From: Algoriphagus sp.
GTDB taxonomy: Bacteria > Bacteroidota > Bacteroidia > Cytophagales > Cyclobacteriaceae
Reading direction: 5' to 3'
DNA length: 43,733 nt
Assembly (NCBI GenBank): GCA_030729785.1
Contig: JANQWS010000066.1
Location: 21,963-65,695, forward strand
Position numbers and translations under genes: made by a program. Positions 16,938 to 25,689 of the stretch are shown here, piece by piece. Every line of letters starts with the position of its first letter. The stretch's first letter is position 1. The notes below the pieces were generated by a model, which was given only the letters and a program-made list of their open reading frames with translations, was not told the DNA's origin and ran no database searches.

Positions 16938-16945
16938 TACCTTTG
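16938..16945 (+). promoter_or_regulatory. -7 promoter element of gluQ, 4 bases before the start codon
   Basis: TACCTTTG is a perfect TAnnTTTG match and ends 4 bases before ATG 16950. Transcription would begin close to the ATG, so the message is likely leaderless. The spacing is the same as at dnaB. Confidence 0.4.
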
Positions 16946-16949
16946 ATGC

Positions 16950-17828
16950 ATGAAGTTTGCTCAGACCCGGATCGCCCCTACCCCTAGTGGATTTTTACAC
17001 CTTGGCAATGCCTATTCCTTTCTACTGACCAAGGCGTTGGCGGAGAAGCACGGAGCAAAAATTCTACTTCGAATTGATGATTTGGATCGAGAGCGCTACA
17101 GGCAGGAATATGTACAGGATATTTTTGATACGCTTGACTTTCTAGAAATTCAAATCCACCAAGGACCAAGTTCCGTAGCCGAGTTTGAAAGCCAGTGGAC
17201 TCAGCAAGAACGCATGCCGCTTTACCAAGAGGCACTGAATCAACTCCAACAAAGTCGACTGCTCTTTTCTTGCACCTGTACTCGAAGTCAAATCCTTCAA
17301 ATCGATCCTCGAGGCATCTATTTGGGCCAATGCATGGATCGACGAATGCCCCTAGATAAAAATGAGGCCTCCTGGAGAATCAATACCTTAGACGCAGATT
17401 TCTTAGATTACCTCGCCTACCCAAGCACCCAGAAATCAGCCCTAATTCCTGAGGAAGCAAGCTGCTATGTCGTACGTAAAAAGGACAAAGACCCAGCCTA
17501 CCAGCTCAGCTCCCTCCTAGATGACATCCACTTTGGAGTGGATCTGATCGTACGAGGGCAGGATCTATTTCCTTCTACCCTAGCCCAACTCGACCTAGCC
17601 CGAATTCTAGAAAAAAAAGAATTTGCGAAAACTACTTTTTACCACCACCCCCTACTCAAAGGGCCAAATCAAAGCAAACTCTCCAAATCTGCAGGAGCAT
17701 TTTCTATCCAACAGCTTCGCCTAGAAGGCAAAAACCTAGGAGATGTAATTCATTTACTGGGGAAAAGCTTGGGGCTTCAAGAAGAAATCCATTCCTTCTC
17801 GGAGTTTTCCAAGCAGGTGATCCAATAA
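16950..17828 (+). CDS. gluQ: glutamyl-Q tRNA(Asp) synthetase-like protein (truncated GluRS family)
   Basis: A 292-residue class I aminoacyl-tRNA-synthetase catalytic core without an anticodon-binding domain; full GluRS is about 470-500 residues. The HIGH-type motif is HLGN (17-20) in TRIAPTPSGFLHLGNA, and the KMSKS-type motif is KLSKS (243-247). The zinc site typical of GluQ-RS is visible: Cys108, Cys110, Tyr124 and Cys128 (CTC...YLGQC). Known GluQ-RS attaches glutamate to queuosine at position 34 of tRNA-Asp. That tRNA is present twice in this window with a GUC anticodon that could carry Q, which is consistent but not proof. A strong bidirectional terminator separates it from the convergent S10 peptidase gene. 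Confidence 0.88.
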   Translation: MKFAQTRIAPTPSGFLHLGNAYSFLLTKALAEKHGAKILLRIDDLDRERYRQEYVQDIFDTLDFLEIQIHQGPSSVAEFESQWTQQERMPLYQEALNQLQQSRLLFSCTCTRSQILQIDPRGIYLGQCMDRRMPLDKNEASWRINTLDADFLDYLAYPSTQKSALIPEEASCYVVRKKDKDPAYQLSSLLDDIHFGVDLIVRGQDLFPSTLAQLDLARILEKKEFAKTTFYHHPLLKGPNQSKLSKSAGAFSIQQLRLEGKNLGDVIHLLGKSLGLQEEIHSFSEFSKQVIQ

Positions 17829-17829
17829 A

Positions 17830-17857
17830 AAAGGGTCCTGATGACTCAGGACCCTTT
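17830..17857. terminator. bidirectional rho-independent terminator between gluQ and the S10 peptidase gene
   Basis: A perfect 12-bp stem (AAAGGGTCCTGA at 17830-17841, TCAGGACCCTTT at 17846-17857) closes a 4-base loop. A-rich sequence lies on the left and T-rich on the right, so it can terminate both convergent transcripts. Confidence 0.85.
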
Positions 17858-17878
17858 CTACTGTACTAAAACTAAAGT

Positions 17879-19363
17879 TTACTTGTACTTCGCTGCTTCT
17901 CCAGGAGCTACAGCAGACTTCTGAATAAACTGACGAATATCCTCGTTGGAGGTGGCCAAATCTTCAGCACGTAAGTACATCATGTGTCCAGAACGGTATC
18001 CTTTGAAATCGATTCGCTCTTTCATTTTTCCATTCGGATCGATGTGCCAGGTGCTGTACTTTGCATTGAAGTAGTCAGTTCCTCCATCAAAATAACCAGA
18101 CTGTACCATCAAGTGTAGGTATGGATTTTGTCTCATAGCCGTTCCCAGATCATTGGCAGTGTTCTCGTTGCTACGATCCCAAGGATTTACTAGGCCAAAA
18201 AGGTTGTAGGTTAGGTCGGTAGTGTATTTGAGTACATTCTTGGCGTACAGGTTGAATGCTGGCGCAAAAGCATGATTCCAGCTAGTTAAAGCAGGATCGT
18301 AATCGTAGCGATCCCCTGCTTCCATACGGTCAAACCCTTTGTAGCGGCTATCCAAACGACCAATAGTCATTCCATCACGGCTACGCAGCAATTCCTTCCA
18401 GAAAAAACTAGTCGGCACCATCAGGTTGTAACGAAGGATGGATTCCTTACTTAATCCAGAATAATAAGCCATCTTAGTCGCTATTGCTTCTCTTTCAGAC
18501 GGATCAAGCAAACCACCCTTGGCCATCGCTGGCAAAATTTCATTCAAGGCCATCGGCTCTACAATTGCCAAAATCTCGTCCAAATCCTTGGCTTGTAATT
18601 CTGCAGGAAGCGCCTTATGGTACCAGGCAGTCGCCGCGTAGTAAGGCCAATAGTTAGCCATTTTCACAGGACCATCACGATCTATTCCCATATCTGTGGG
18701 AGAAACCAAAATCACTCCATTGAAATACATCCAATGGGAATTTTGAAGTTGAGAAACTAAGCCAGCTACTCGGGTGGTACCATAGCTTTCGCCAATCAAA
18801 TATTTTGGAGAAGCCCAGCGATTCTGACGCGTCACAAAAGTATTGACCCAATCTGCCAGGTATTTGATATCGGAATTGATTCCAAAAAAAGTGCTCCTTG
18901 GCGTATCTTCTTTCACAATTCGGGAATAACCAGTATTCACAGGATCGATGTACACAATGTCAGCTACATCCAAAATGGAATGTGGATTCGACTTGGTGCC
19001 ATAGGGCTGAACAGGATAACCTTCCGCATCTATATTCAATACTACTGGCCCAGTATAGGCCAAATGCATCCATATGGAAGCAGATCCAGGCCCTCCATTA
19101 AAACTGACCACCAACGGTCTTTTAGTTCGGTCTACCACATCTGTACGCTCGTAGTAGGTATAGAATAGAGAGGCAATAGGCTCCCCTTTTTCATCCCAGA
19201 CCGGCTGAGTACCAGCAGTAGCTTTGTAAGGAACTCGTTTTCCTTTGATAGTCACTTCCGAAGTAGACTCTACCTTAGATTCTACTTCAATTTTTCGAGT
19301 GGTCTGCGCCATCACTGAATACACAGTGAAGAATAAGCACGCAGCTAAGAGTTGTTTTTTCAT
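17879..19363 (-). CDS. exported S10-family serine carboxypeptidase
   Basis: A 494-residue protein with a signal peptide ending VMAQ (residue 20). It has the S10 alpha/beta-hydrolase signatures: oxyanion-region FNGGPGSASIW (88-98), nucleophile Ser193 in GESYGTTR, catalytic His460 in RSGHMMYLR and a likely catalytic Asp near 426 (GYFDGGTD). These enzymes remove single amino acids from peptide C-termini, usually at acidic pH in eukaryotic vacuoles; bacterial members are exported. It complements the aminopeptidases elsewhere in the window. It stands alone on the minus strand, 85 bp from the ion-channel gene. Confidence 0.92.
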   Translation of the reverse strand: MKKQLLAACLFFTVYSVMAQTTRKIEVESKVESTSEVTIKGKRVPYKATAGTQPVWDEKGEPIASLFYTYYERTDVVDRTKRPLVVSFNGGPGSASIWMHLAYTGPVVLNIDAEGYPVQPYGTKSNPHSILDVADIVYIDPVNTGYSRIVKEDTPRSTFFGINSDIKYLADWVNTFVTRQNRWASPKYLIGESYGTTRVAGLVSQLQNSHWMYFNGVILVSPTDMGIDRDGPVKMANYWPYYAATAWYHKALPAELQAKDLDEILAIVEPMALNEILPAMAKGGLLDPSEREAIATKMAYYSGLSKESILRYNLMVPTSFFWKELLRSRDGMTIGRLDSRYKGFDRMEAGDRYDYDPALTSWNHAFAPAFNLYAKNVLKYTTDLTYNLFGLVNPWDRSNENTANDLGTAMRQNPYLHLMVQSGYFDGGTDYFNAKYSTWHIDPNGKMKERIDFKGYRSGHMMYLRAEDLATSNEDIRQFIQKSAVAPGEAAKYK

Positions 19364-19448
19364 AGTTTTCGGTAATTATAAAGTTAAATAACGCTTTTTA
19401 AACTGGAGTAAAATAAAAATTACAGGATTGGTTGAGTTGAATTCCTTA

Positions 19449-20168
19449 TTAATTCCTTGGCCCAGCGCCCACTAACCGTGCGATCACCACAGCAGGGTAT
19501 AATATTCCAATTGTGGAAAGAAATACAGCCAACATTTTTGACAACATATTCACTGGGGTATAATCTCCAAATCCTACGGTAGTTAAACTAACCAAACTAA
19601 AATACAAGTGCCCTGCAAAATCCTCTTCAACCCCGGTAATGGCTTTAGACGTTAAAGTTTGATTTAGATTTTCGATGGAACTTCCTATGGTCAGGTGAAT
19701 GATTTCAAAACCAAAGGCTCCCGTGATCGCCACTAGCAAATAAACATTGATCGCACCAATTACCCGATATAAGTTCACTTCTTGATTTCTAAACAGAAGC
19801 CGAACGTTTAAAAAGATGAAGACCCCCATATTCAAAATCCCCGCTATCCGTTCGAGCAAGTAAATATCCTGCTGTATTTCTCCAATTCGCAAAAATTTGA
19901 GTGTGACTTGAGCCAAAAAAAGCGATGCAGTCACTACCACCAATGATCTATTGTTGCAGGACCATATACCTGTGAAAAACAAAAAGATAAACACTAAATT
20001 AACGATGAACATATCCAGGTGCCCATATTCAATCAAAATAGGCAAAATGAAAACGATAAACAGCAATACCAACAACAAGACCACAAAACTCAAATCATTG
20101 ACCAAATAGTCATTGATATGGCCTGCCACTTTTTTTACTTGGACGCGTACTCGTTCTTTAGTTGCCAT
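19449..20168 (-). CDS. potassium-channel-like membrane protein
   Basis: A 239-residue inner-membrane protein with about six hydrophobic segments and a pore loop. The selectivity filter TTVGFGDYTP (196-205) precedes the last helix and matches the K+-channel signature TVGxGD. There is no charged S4-like voltage sensor, and the protein ends shortly after the last helix, so it has no cytosolic RCK or cyclic-nucleotide domain. It is the last gene of a DinB-PhzF-channel unit (4-bp gap from PhzF). Ion selectivity is predicted from the filter only. Confidence 0.85.
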   Translation of the reverse strand: MATKERVRVQVKKVAGHINDYLVNDLSFVVLLLVLLFIVFILPILIEYGHLDMFIVNLVFIFLFFTGIWSCNNRSLVVVTASLFLAQVTLKFLRIGEIQQDIYLLERIAGILNMGVFIFLNVRLLFRNQEVNLYRVIGAINVYLLVAITGAFGFEIIHLTIGSSIENLNQTLTSKAITGVEEDFAGHLYFSLVSLTTVGFGDYTPVNMLSKMLAVFLSTIGILYPAVVIARLVGAGPRN

Positions 20169-20172
20169 GGAT

Positions 20173-20970
20173 TCAAATAGTTAGGTTACCTCTAAGCACC
20201 ACTACCGCCTTTCCCTGAATCAATACCCGATTCTCTTTTTTCTCTAAGTAAAGCACCCCTCCTCGCTTACTTGCTTGGAAGGCTTTGAAACTTGTTTTTC
20301 CTGTTTTCTGGTACCAATAATCCACCAAAGCACAATGTGCAAATCCCGTCACGGGATCCTCTGGTATCCCCAAATTCGGTCCAAAATACCTGCTGACCAA
20401 ATCGTATTCTTTGAATCCAGCCGCAGTCACAATAAATCCCTCCTCGCTGGTGGCTGCAATCATTGCAAAATCTGGCACTAAATTGCGAACGGCCGCTTCA
20501 TCCTCCAATTCAAAAATCCAATTTCCCCGTAACCTTGCCGCCTGCACAATTGTAGCACCAAATAGGCTATTCACATGGTCTGGGTGCGTATCTACCGTAG
20601 TAGGAATCAGCGGAAAATCCATACAAACCCCTTCCCCACTAGTCGTTACAGAGAGAATACCTGAACGGGTTTGAAACTGGATAGTCTCCTCAGGTTTTAC
20701 CCAACCTTCATGAAACATCCAAGTGGCAGAGGCAAGTGTGGCATGTCCACAAAGATCCACTTCTACCGATGGGGTAAACCAGCGTAGTGAAAAGACAGAA
20801 GGATCCGCAGTACGTCCCACAAAGGCAGTTTCGCTCAGGTTCATCTCCATCGCAATTTGCTGCATCAAATCCTGAGAAATGGAGCTTTCTAAGAGACAAA
20901 CTCCTGCTGGATTTCCTGAAAAGGGCTTATCCGAAAAGGCATCTAAAATTGCTAGTGCTAGTTGTCCCAT
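20173..20970 (-). CDS. PhzF-family isomerase
   Basis: A 265-residue protein of the PhzF/diaminopimelate-epimerase fold. It begins with the family pattern DAFSDKPFSGNPAGVCLL. Glu47 in MNLSETAFV is the expected catalytic acid of PhzF, and DLCGHATLASA is the second-half signature; a second GNPAG-like segment is FGPNLGIPEDPVTGFAHCAL. No phenazine genes are near, so this is one of the many PhzF paralogues of unknown substrate. I take ATG 20970, which overlaps the DinB stop by one base (TGATG); the codon before it is TTG. Tight coupling suggests co-expression with DinB. Confidence 0.9.
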   Translation of the reverse strand: MGQLALAILDAFSDKPFSGNPAGVCLLESSISQDLMQQIAMEMNLSETAFVGRTADPSVFSLRWFTPSVEVDLCGHATLASATWMFHEGWVKPEETIQFQTRSGILSVTTSGEGVCMDFPLIPTTVDTHPDHVNSLFGATIVQAARLRGNWIFELEDEAAVRNLVPDFAMIAATSEEGFIVTAAGFKEYDLVSRYFGPNLGIPEDPVTGFAHCALVDYWYQKTGKTSFKAFQASKRGGVLYLEKKENRVLIQGKAVVVLRGNLTI

Positions 20971-21485
20971 CAATACAGGCGTTGTAGTAGGTGAAAATGA
21001 TGTTCAAAATGTCCCGGAATAATCCAAAATAAAGCTCGAGTGCTTATGGAGTTTCCATTGGCCATACCTATTTTTTCAAAAGAAGCGACAGGTAAGGTAC
21101 GAATAAGACTAAGTAAGGCTTCCCGCTGGTTTTCAAAATCAGTTAGTAATAATTCCAGAGGTACCTCCCTAAATTTTCCTTCCTCAACATAAGGGTCTTG
21201 GTCAAATCCAGGAAATGAATTTTTATCCCCTCTCGCAATGCAAAGTGCTCGAAATGTCATGATGCGTTCCGTATCGGTCAAATGCCCCAGCAACTCTTTA
21301 GGAGTCCATTTCCCAGGAGCATAAGGGGTGTTATCCCAACCTATAGGCTTGGGAATCAAGAAGGTTTTCAATTGCTCGATTTGAGCAATCATTAGATCCG
21401 AAAAATTTGCGTTAGTGAGTTTTGAAATGTAGGTTTCATAATAAGGAGGATATTCCCCTTGGCTAGGAAGCGAAAATGTTTTCAT
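20970..21485 (-). CDS. DinB-family (DinB_2) putative metal-dependent protein
   Basis: A 171-residue helical-bundle protein of the DinB/YfiT superfamily. The three expected metal-ligand histidines are visible: one in PKELLGHLTDTERIM, and two in the late PGHFEHHFHLLQRLY. Members include thiol-S-transferases and stress-induced proteins; the substrate here is unknown. It is the first gene of the unit DinB-PhzF-channel and is divergent from the M28 gene at 21554, leaving 68 bp for both promoters. Confidence 0.88.
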   Translation of the reverse strand: MKTFSLPSQGEYPPYYETYISKLTNANFSDLMIAQIEQLKTFLIPKPIGWDNTPYAPGKWTPKELLGHLTDTERIMTFRALCIARGDKNSFPGFDQDPYVEEGKFREVPLELLLTDFENQREALLSLIRTLPVASFEKIGMANGNSISTRALFWIIPGHFEHHFHLLQRLY

Positions 21486-21553
21486 GTAAAATTGACTAGG
21501 AGGATTAAAAATCTGAAGTAAATTTAGGACTAACTTAAGATAGGATCTTCAAC

Positions 21554-22900
21554 ATGCGTTACATTTTATTCTTATTCATTGCCATCACATTCACGTTTCC
21601 AGTATTTAGCCAGCAGATGATCCATCGTGATCCTGAAATTTTCAAGTTGGTCCAACAGGTAAATGCGGATAGTTTGAAAAAATACACCGAAGTGTTAGCC
21701 TCATTTAAAAGCAGGCACACCCTAAATCAAGACGCTAAAAATGGAATGATTGCCGCTCAAAACTACGTCAATTCGAAATTTTTAGAATTTGGAGTCACTT
21801 CAAACGGAAGGCTAACTTCCAAGATTGAGGAGTTTGAAGTACCTCGTGACGGAAGAAGGATCGTTGCGGATGCTAAAGTTGCAAATGTGGTAGCCCTGCT
21901 TCCTGGGACAAACAAGCAAGACCCACGAATGATCCTTATTTCAGGTCATTTGGATTCTCGAAACAAGGATGTCATGGATGCCGTCAACGCCTCCCCTGGT
22001 GCCAATGACGATGGCAGTGGAGTGGCATTAGTCCTTGAACTTGCTCGAATCCTTTCACAAAAAGAGTTTCCTACCACCTTGGTTTTTGTAGCTTTTACAG
22101 GAGAAGAACAAGGACTGAAGGGAGCAACCTACCTTGCAAATAAGGCGAAAAGTGAGTCTTGGAAAATTGAAGCCGTACTCAATAACGATATTGTTGGGAA
22201 TAGCACCTCTTCTGAAACCAACATCAGCAACAACACCGTCATGCGCGTTTTTTCAGAAACCATTCCACTAGCCGAGGGCGAACGAGGGGCTACTATCCGT
22301 AGATCAATTAATTCGGACAATGACAGTCCCTCTCGGCAACTTGCACGCTATATCAAGGAAGTTGGAGAGCGGTATGTAGATCAAATGGAGGTAAAATTGA
22401 TTTACAGAAACGACCGATTTCTACGAGGAGGAGACCAAACTCCCTTTATGAAAAATGGATTTACTGCGGTGCGAATGTCCGAAATGAATGAAAATTTTCT
22501 CCACCAGCATGAAAATGTAAGGGTAGAAAATGGCATCCAATATGGGGACCTGCCCGAATTCATGGATTTTGAATACTTGAGAAAGGTGGCTGCAGTCAAT
22601 CTAGCAAGCGCAGCATCATTGGCAAATTCTTCGAGTATACCACAGGAAGTTCGAATAGATGTTCGTGGTCTGAGTAACTCAACTTCTTTAAGCTGGAAAG
22701 CTCCCCAATATGGAAGTCCAAAAGGGTATTATGTATTGATGCGAGAAACCTCAGCTTCTATGTGGGAGAAAAAATTTTACACCGAGGAAACAAATCTCAA
22801 ACTCCCCTACAGTAAAGACAATTATTTCTTTGCGGTACAAACTGTCACAGAAAATGGTACGGAAAGCTTAGCAGTACTTCCTACGCCACTTACTAGATGA
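21554..22900 (+). CDS. exported M28-family peptidase with C-terminal FN3-like domain
   Basis: A 448-residue protein with a signal peptide ending FSQ (residue 20). The M28 di-zinc site is visible: His132 in SGHLDSRN, bridging Asp152 in GANDDGSG, Glu184/Glu185 in TGEEQG, Asp212 in NNDIVGN and a late His317 or His319 in FLHQHENV. Residues about 365-445 form a fibronectin-type-III-like sandwich (STSLSWKAPQYGSPKGYYVLMR), common at the end of exported Bacteroidota hydrolases. There is no PA domain, in contrast to the M28 enzyme at 4457. The expected activity is aminopeptidase. It is divergent from DinB. Confidence 0.9.
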   Translation: MRYILFLFIAITFTFPVFSQQMIHRDPEIFKLVQQVNADSLKKYTEVLASFKSRHTLNQDAKNGMIAAQNYVNSKFLEFGVTSNGRLTSKIEEFEVPRDGRRIVADAKVANVVALLPGTNKQDPRMILISGHLDSRNKDVMDAVNASPGANDDGSGVALVLELARILSQKEFPTTLVFVAFTGEEQGLKGATYLANKAKSESWKIEAVLNNDIVGNSTSSETNISNNTVMRVFSETIPLAEGERGATIRRSINSDNDSPSRQLARYIKEVGERYVDQMEVKLIYRNDRFLRGGDQTPFMKNGFTAVRMSEMNENFLHQHENVRVENGIQYGDLPEFMDFEYLRKVAAVNLASAASLANSSSIPQEVRIDVRGLSNSTSLSWKAPQYGSPKGYYVLMRETSASMWEKKFYTEETNLKLPYSKDNYFFAVQTVTENGTESLAVLPTPLTR

Positions 22901-23284
22901 AACTAAGGGGGGCCTCTATGAGAAGGAGGATGGTTTAGAAAAAGCTTCTGAAAAAAAGTGATTGGGTAGGGACTTTGGATTCACACGTGTATTTTAAGTC
23001 TTACTCAAAAAATATGCGTGTATTCCGCCTATTAACTGGTGACGGAAGGAAACGCCCTAGGAAGCTTGATTGAGTAAGTGGTGATTCATAAGGTCACTTC
23101 CCTGATTACTTACAACCTCAAAAACTTACTTTCTACAACTAATTCAATGACGAATAATTCGAATTCGTATGTATAAAAATCAATTTTTAATTATTTTTTT
23201 TATATTTATTTGAATTTAATTTCTTTTTTTCATTATTTATAACTTATTTAAACCATTCTTATTTTTTCAACTAAATTCTTTTTT
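22901..23284. other. 384-bp intergenic region with an extremely AT-rich leader
   Basis: The left half has ordinary composition with no recognisable gene. At 23150-23168 there is a nested palindrome (ACGAAT..ATTCGT around AATTCGAATT). From 23169 to 23284 the sequence is almost all A and T, with long T runs, directly before the regulator gene. No perfect TAnnTTTG element was found. Confidence 0.6.
23150..23168. promoter_or_regulatory. possible operator palindrome upstream of the HTH-like gene
   Basis: AATTCGAATT (23156-23165) is a perfect 10-bp palindrome, and 6-bp arms ACGAAT / ATTCGT (23150-23155, 23163-23168) form a second inverted repeat over the same place. It lies about 117 bases before a gene with an HTH-like start, so self-regulation is possible. 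This is inference from position only. Confidence 0.3.
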
Positions 23285-24280
23285 ATGAACACACAAGCTC
23301 AATTTTTTAAGCGCCTAAAGCCATCGATATCCCCTTATTCATCACTTGCAGCAGAGGTGGCTACCGCCTTAAATGTAAGTTTAGACAGTGCTTATCGAAG
23401 AATTCGTGGGGATAAGTTGTTAGACTTTGATGAGATCAGTTTACTCTGCCATGGGTTTAATATTTCCTTAGATGAATTTCTTTGTTTGAATAGCAGTTCG
23501 ATTCTCTTCAAAGCAGGAACCCTTCCAGCCCAAGAAGACCCACTAAAACAATGGATGGAAGACGTTATTCAGCAACTGCAGTACATCAATAGCTATCCAA
23601 AAAAGCAACTGTATCATTTAATCAAGGATTTACCCCCCTACCACCATTTTTACCATCCTATTCTTGCAAGTTTTAAGTTTTTCTTTTGGTCCAAATCTAT
23701 TCTTCAACAAAGTCATCCCTATCCTGAAAAATTCGGGGTTTCAAGGAGCATATCAAACACGTACGAAAACTTATCCAATCGAATCCTTAGAGCCTATTCA
23801 CAGATCCCAAGTACAGAAATTTGGAATAAGGATGCTTTAAACACCACCTTGAGGCAAATAGAAACCTATCACAACATGGGATTAATTGAAAATTCCAAAA
23901 CTACCGCTCTGATTTATGAAAGTCTTTTGGAAGTCATTGGACATCTCGAAAAAATGGCTACTGAAGGAAAGAAGTCACTTCCAGGCCATTCTTCCACTAC
24001 GGAGCTAGGCGAATACCGATTGTACCTAAACGACATAGTATCTGGAGACAACACCTTACTTGCTGAATTAGGAGAACATAAAATGACATTTTTAAACCAC
24101 AGCGTCCTCTACTTTGTAGGTTCCAAAGACAAGGAATTTAATGCAGGGGTTTTTCGAAATATGGAGAATGTAATCAAAAAATCAAGTTTAATGAGTGGCA
24201 CTGGCGAGATTGAACGAACGCAAGTTTTTAATAAACTGCGGAAAAAAGTTTATGCCAAGTTGGATGCTATCCAGAGTTGA
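23285..24280 (+). CDS. HTH-like putative regulator of unknown target
   Basis: A 331-residue soluble protein. The first 70 residues have a helix-turn-helix look: LAAEVATALNVSLDSAYRRIRGDKLLDFDEISLLCHGFNISLDEF (about 21-66), where the SLDSAYRRIRG segment resembles a recognition helix of XRE-type domains. The remaining 260 residues are helical with many aromatic residues and no recognised domain. I recall similar proteins as a Bacteroidota-specific family with the same start, but no function is established. No membrane segment is visible. It is preceded by a strongly AT-rich leader and followed after 155 bp by the FGE-like gene. Confidence 0.72.
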   Translation: MNTQAQFFKRLKPSISPYSSLAAEVATALNVSLDSAYRRIRGDKLLDFDEISLLCHGFNISLDEFLCLNSSSILFKAGTLPAQEDPLKQWMEDVIQQLQYINSYPKKQLYHLIKDLPPYHHFYHPILASFKFFFWSKSILQQSHPYPEKFGVSRSISNTYENLSNRILRAYSQIPSTEIWNKDALNTTLRQIETYHNMGLIENSKTTALIYESLLEVIGHLEKMATEGKKSLPGHSSTTELGEYRLYLNDIVSGDNTLLAELGEHKMTFLNHSVLYFVGSKDKEFNAGVFRNMENVIKKSSLMSGTGEIERTQVFNKLRKKVYAKLDAIQS

Positions 24281-24400
24281 AAAAAAATATCCTAAGTGGA
24301 AATGGGAAGTAAATCAAAATTTACTTAATCCACTGCTAAAGATTATCCGAATCAACTAGTTTCATAGAGATGAAAATAAGTTGAATCCCTTCAAAATTAT

Positions 24401-24431
24401 TTTGGTAGAAAAACCATTCCTAGTATCTTGT
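24401..24431 (+). promoter_or_regulatory. promoter-like element before the FGE lipoprotein gene
   Basis: TTTG (24401-24404) is followed after exactly 19 bases by TATCTTGT (24424-24431), one mismatch from TAnnTTTG. The ATG is at 24436, so a very short leader or none is expected. Confidence 0.35.
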
Positions 24432-24435
24432 TTGC

Positions 24436-25494
24436 ATGAAAAGTTTCTGGATACTCCTAATTTATAATTTACTTTTGGCTCTTGCCTCTTGCACGAGTAA
24501 GGCTTCTCAGCCGATAACAGAAGGTAAATTAGCTCTCCTTAATTCTCCAAAAACACCAGTAAAAGGGATGGTTTGGATTGCTGGGGGGCAACTTATCATG
24601 GGAAGTAATGAAACCGAAGCCTATGTCGTAGAGAAACCTGCTGTGGAGGTGCATGTAAAAGGTTTTTGGATGGATGCCACAGAAGTAACCAATACAGACT
24701 TTGAAAAATTTGTAGTTGCCACAGGTTATAAAACGTTAGCAGAACGCCCCATAGTTTGGGAGGAATTAAAAAAGCAACTCCCTCCAAATACACCCAAATT
24801 ATCTGATGAAGACCTTGCTCCAGGATCCATGGTATTTACTCCTCCTACACAGTGGGTATCTTTACAGGACCATTCTGCGTGGTGGCGTTGGGTAAAAGGC
24901 GCCAACTGGAAACATCCAGAAGGTCCTGAAAGTAACTTGGCAGGTCGCGAGATGCATCCAGTAGTACATATCGCTTACGAAGATGCAGTAGCCTATGCCA
25001 ACTGGGTAGGAAAACGACTCCCGACTGAGGCAGAATGGGAATTTGCAGCCAAAGGAGGAATAAACGGTAAAAAATTTGCCTGGGGAGATGAATTTACTCC
25101 AAATGGAACTTACCTCGCAAATACCTTTCAAGGCGTATTTCCAACCCAAGATGAAGGGAAAGATGGGTACATATCTACAGCACCCGTTCGCTCGTATCCA
25201 CCCAATAGTTATGGTGCTTACGATCTAATTGGTAATGTTTGGGAGCTAACCTCTGATTGGTTTGATGCATTGAAACATGCGCGAATTGCAGGAAAAGCAC
25301 CTAAGCTTGATGTAGGGATGAATCCCTGTTACAATCCAAGCAACCCCTATGCGATGGAACGTGTCATCAAGGGAGGTTCGTTTTTATGCGCTTCAAATTA
25401 CTGCATGAACTACAGGCCCTCCGCAAGACAGGGACAAGCCATTGATTCGGGTAGCTCCAATGTGGGATTTAGATTGGTGTCAGATGGAATCTAA
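24436..25494 (+). CDS. formylglycine-generating-enzyme (SUMF1) family lipoprotein
   Basis: A 352-residue protein with a lipoprotein signal ending at Cys19 (LASC). The FGE-sulfatase domain begins GMVWIAGGQLIMGS (about 44-57) and includes FWMDATEVTNTDF, HPVVHIAYEDAVAYANWVGKRLPTEAEWEFAAKGG and NVWELTSDWF. The catalytic pair of true FGE is kept: Cys318 and Cys323 in FLCASNYCMNYR, spaced as in human SUMF1 (336/341), followed by DSGSSNVGFRLV. True FGEs use copper and oxygen to convert a sulfatase Cys to formylglycine. Many bacterial relatives without these cysteines do other things, so this one is a candidate real enzyme. No sulfatase lies in the window; a sulfatase must have CxPxR to be a target. 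Confidence 0.9.
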   Translation: MKSFWILLIYNLLLALASCTSKASQPITEGKLALLNSPKTPVKGMVWIAGGQLIMGSNETEAYVVEKPAVEVHVKGFWMDATEVTNTDFEKFVVATGYKTLAERPIVWEELKKQLPPNTPKLSDEDLAPGSMVFTPPTQWVSLQDHSAWWRWVKGANWKHPEGPESNLAGREMHPVVHIAYEDAVAYANWVGKRLPTEAEWEFAAKGGINGKKFAWGDEFTPNGTYLANTFQGVFPTQDEGKDGYISTAPVRSYPPNSYGAYDLIGNVWELTSDWFDALKHARIAGKAPKLDVGMNPCYNPSNPYAMERVIKGGSFLCASNYCMNYRPSARQGQAIDSGSSNVGFRLVSDGI

Positions 25495-25689
25495 TTCTTG
25501 AGATCTTTAGTTCAAACCGATACACTACGTACCAAATTTCAATCGTTTTATTGGCGAAGGTGATGAACCACTTTGTATCTAGTAACCAAAAAAATAAGGA
25601 TTGAAGTTCATAGAGGTAAACTGTTGTCCTCAACGATTATCCGCTGTAATTCAAACAAATTTTTAGTTCGTTTTCGATTGTGAATAATC

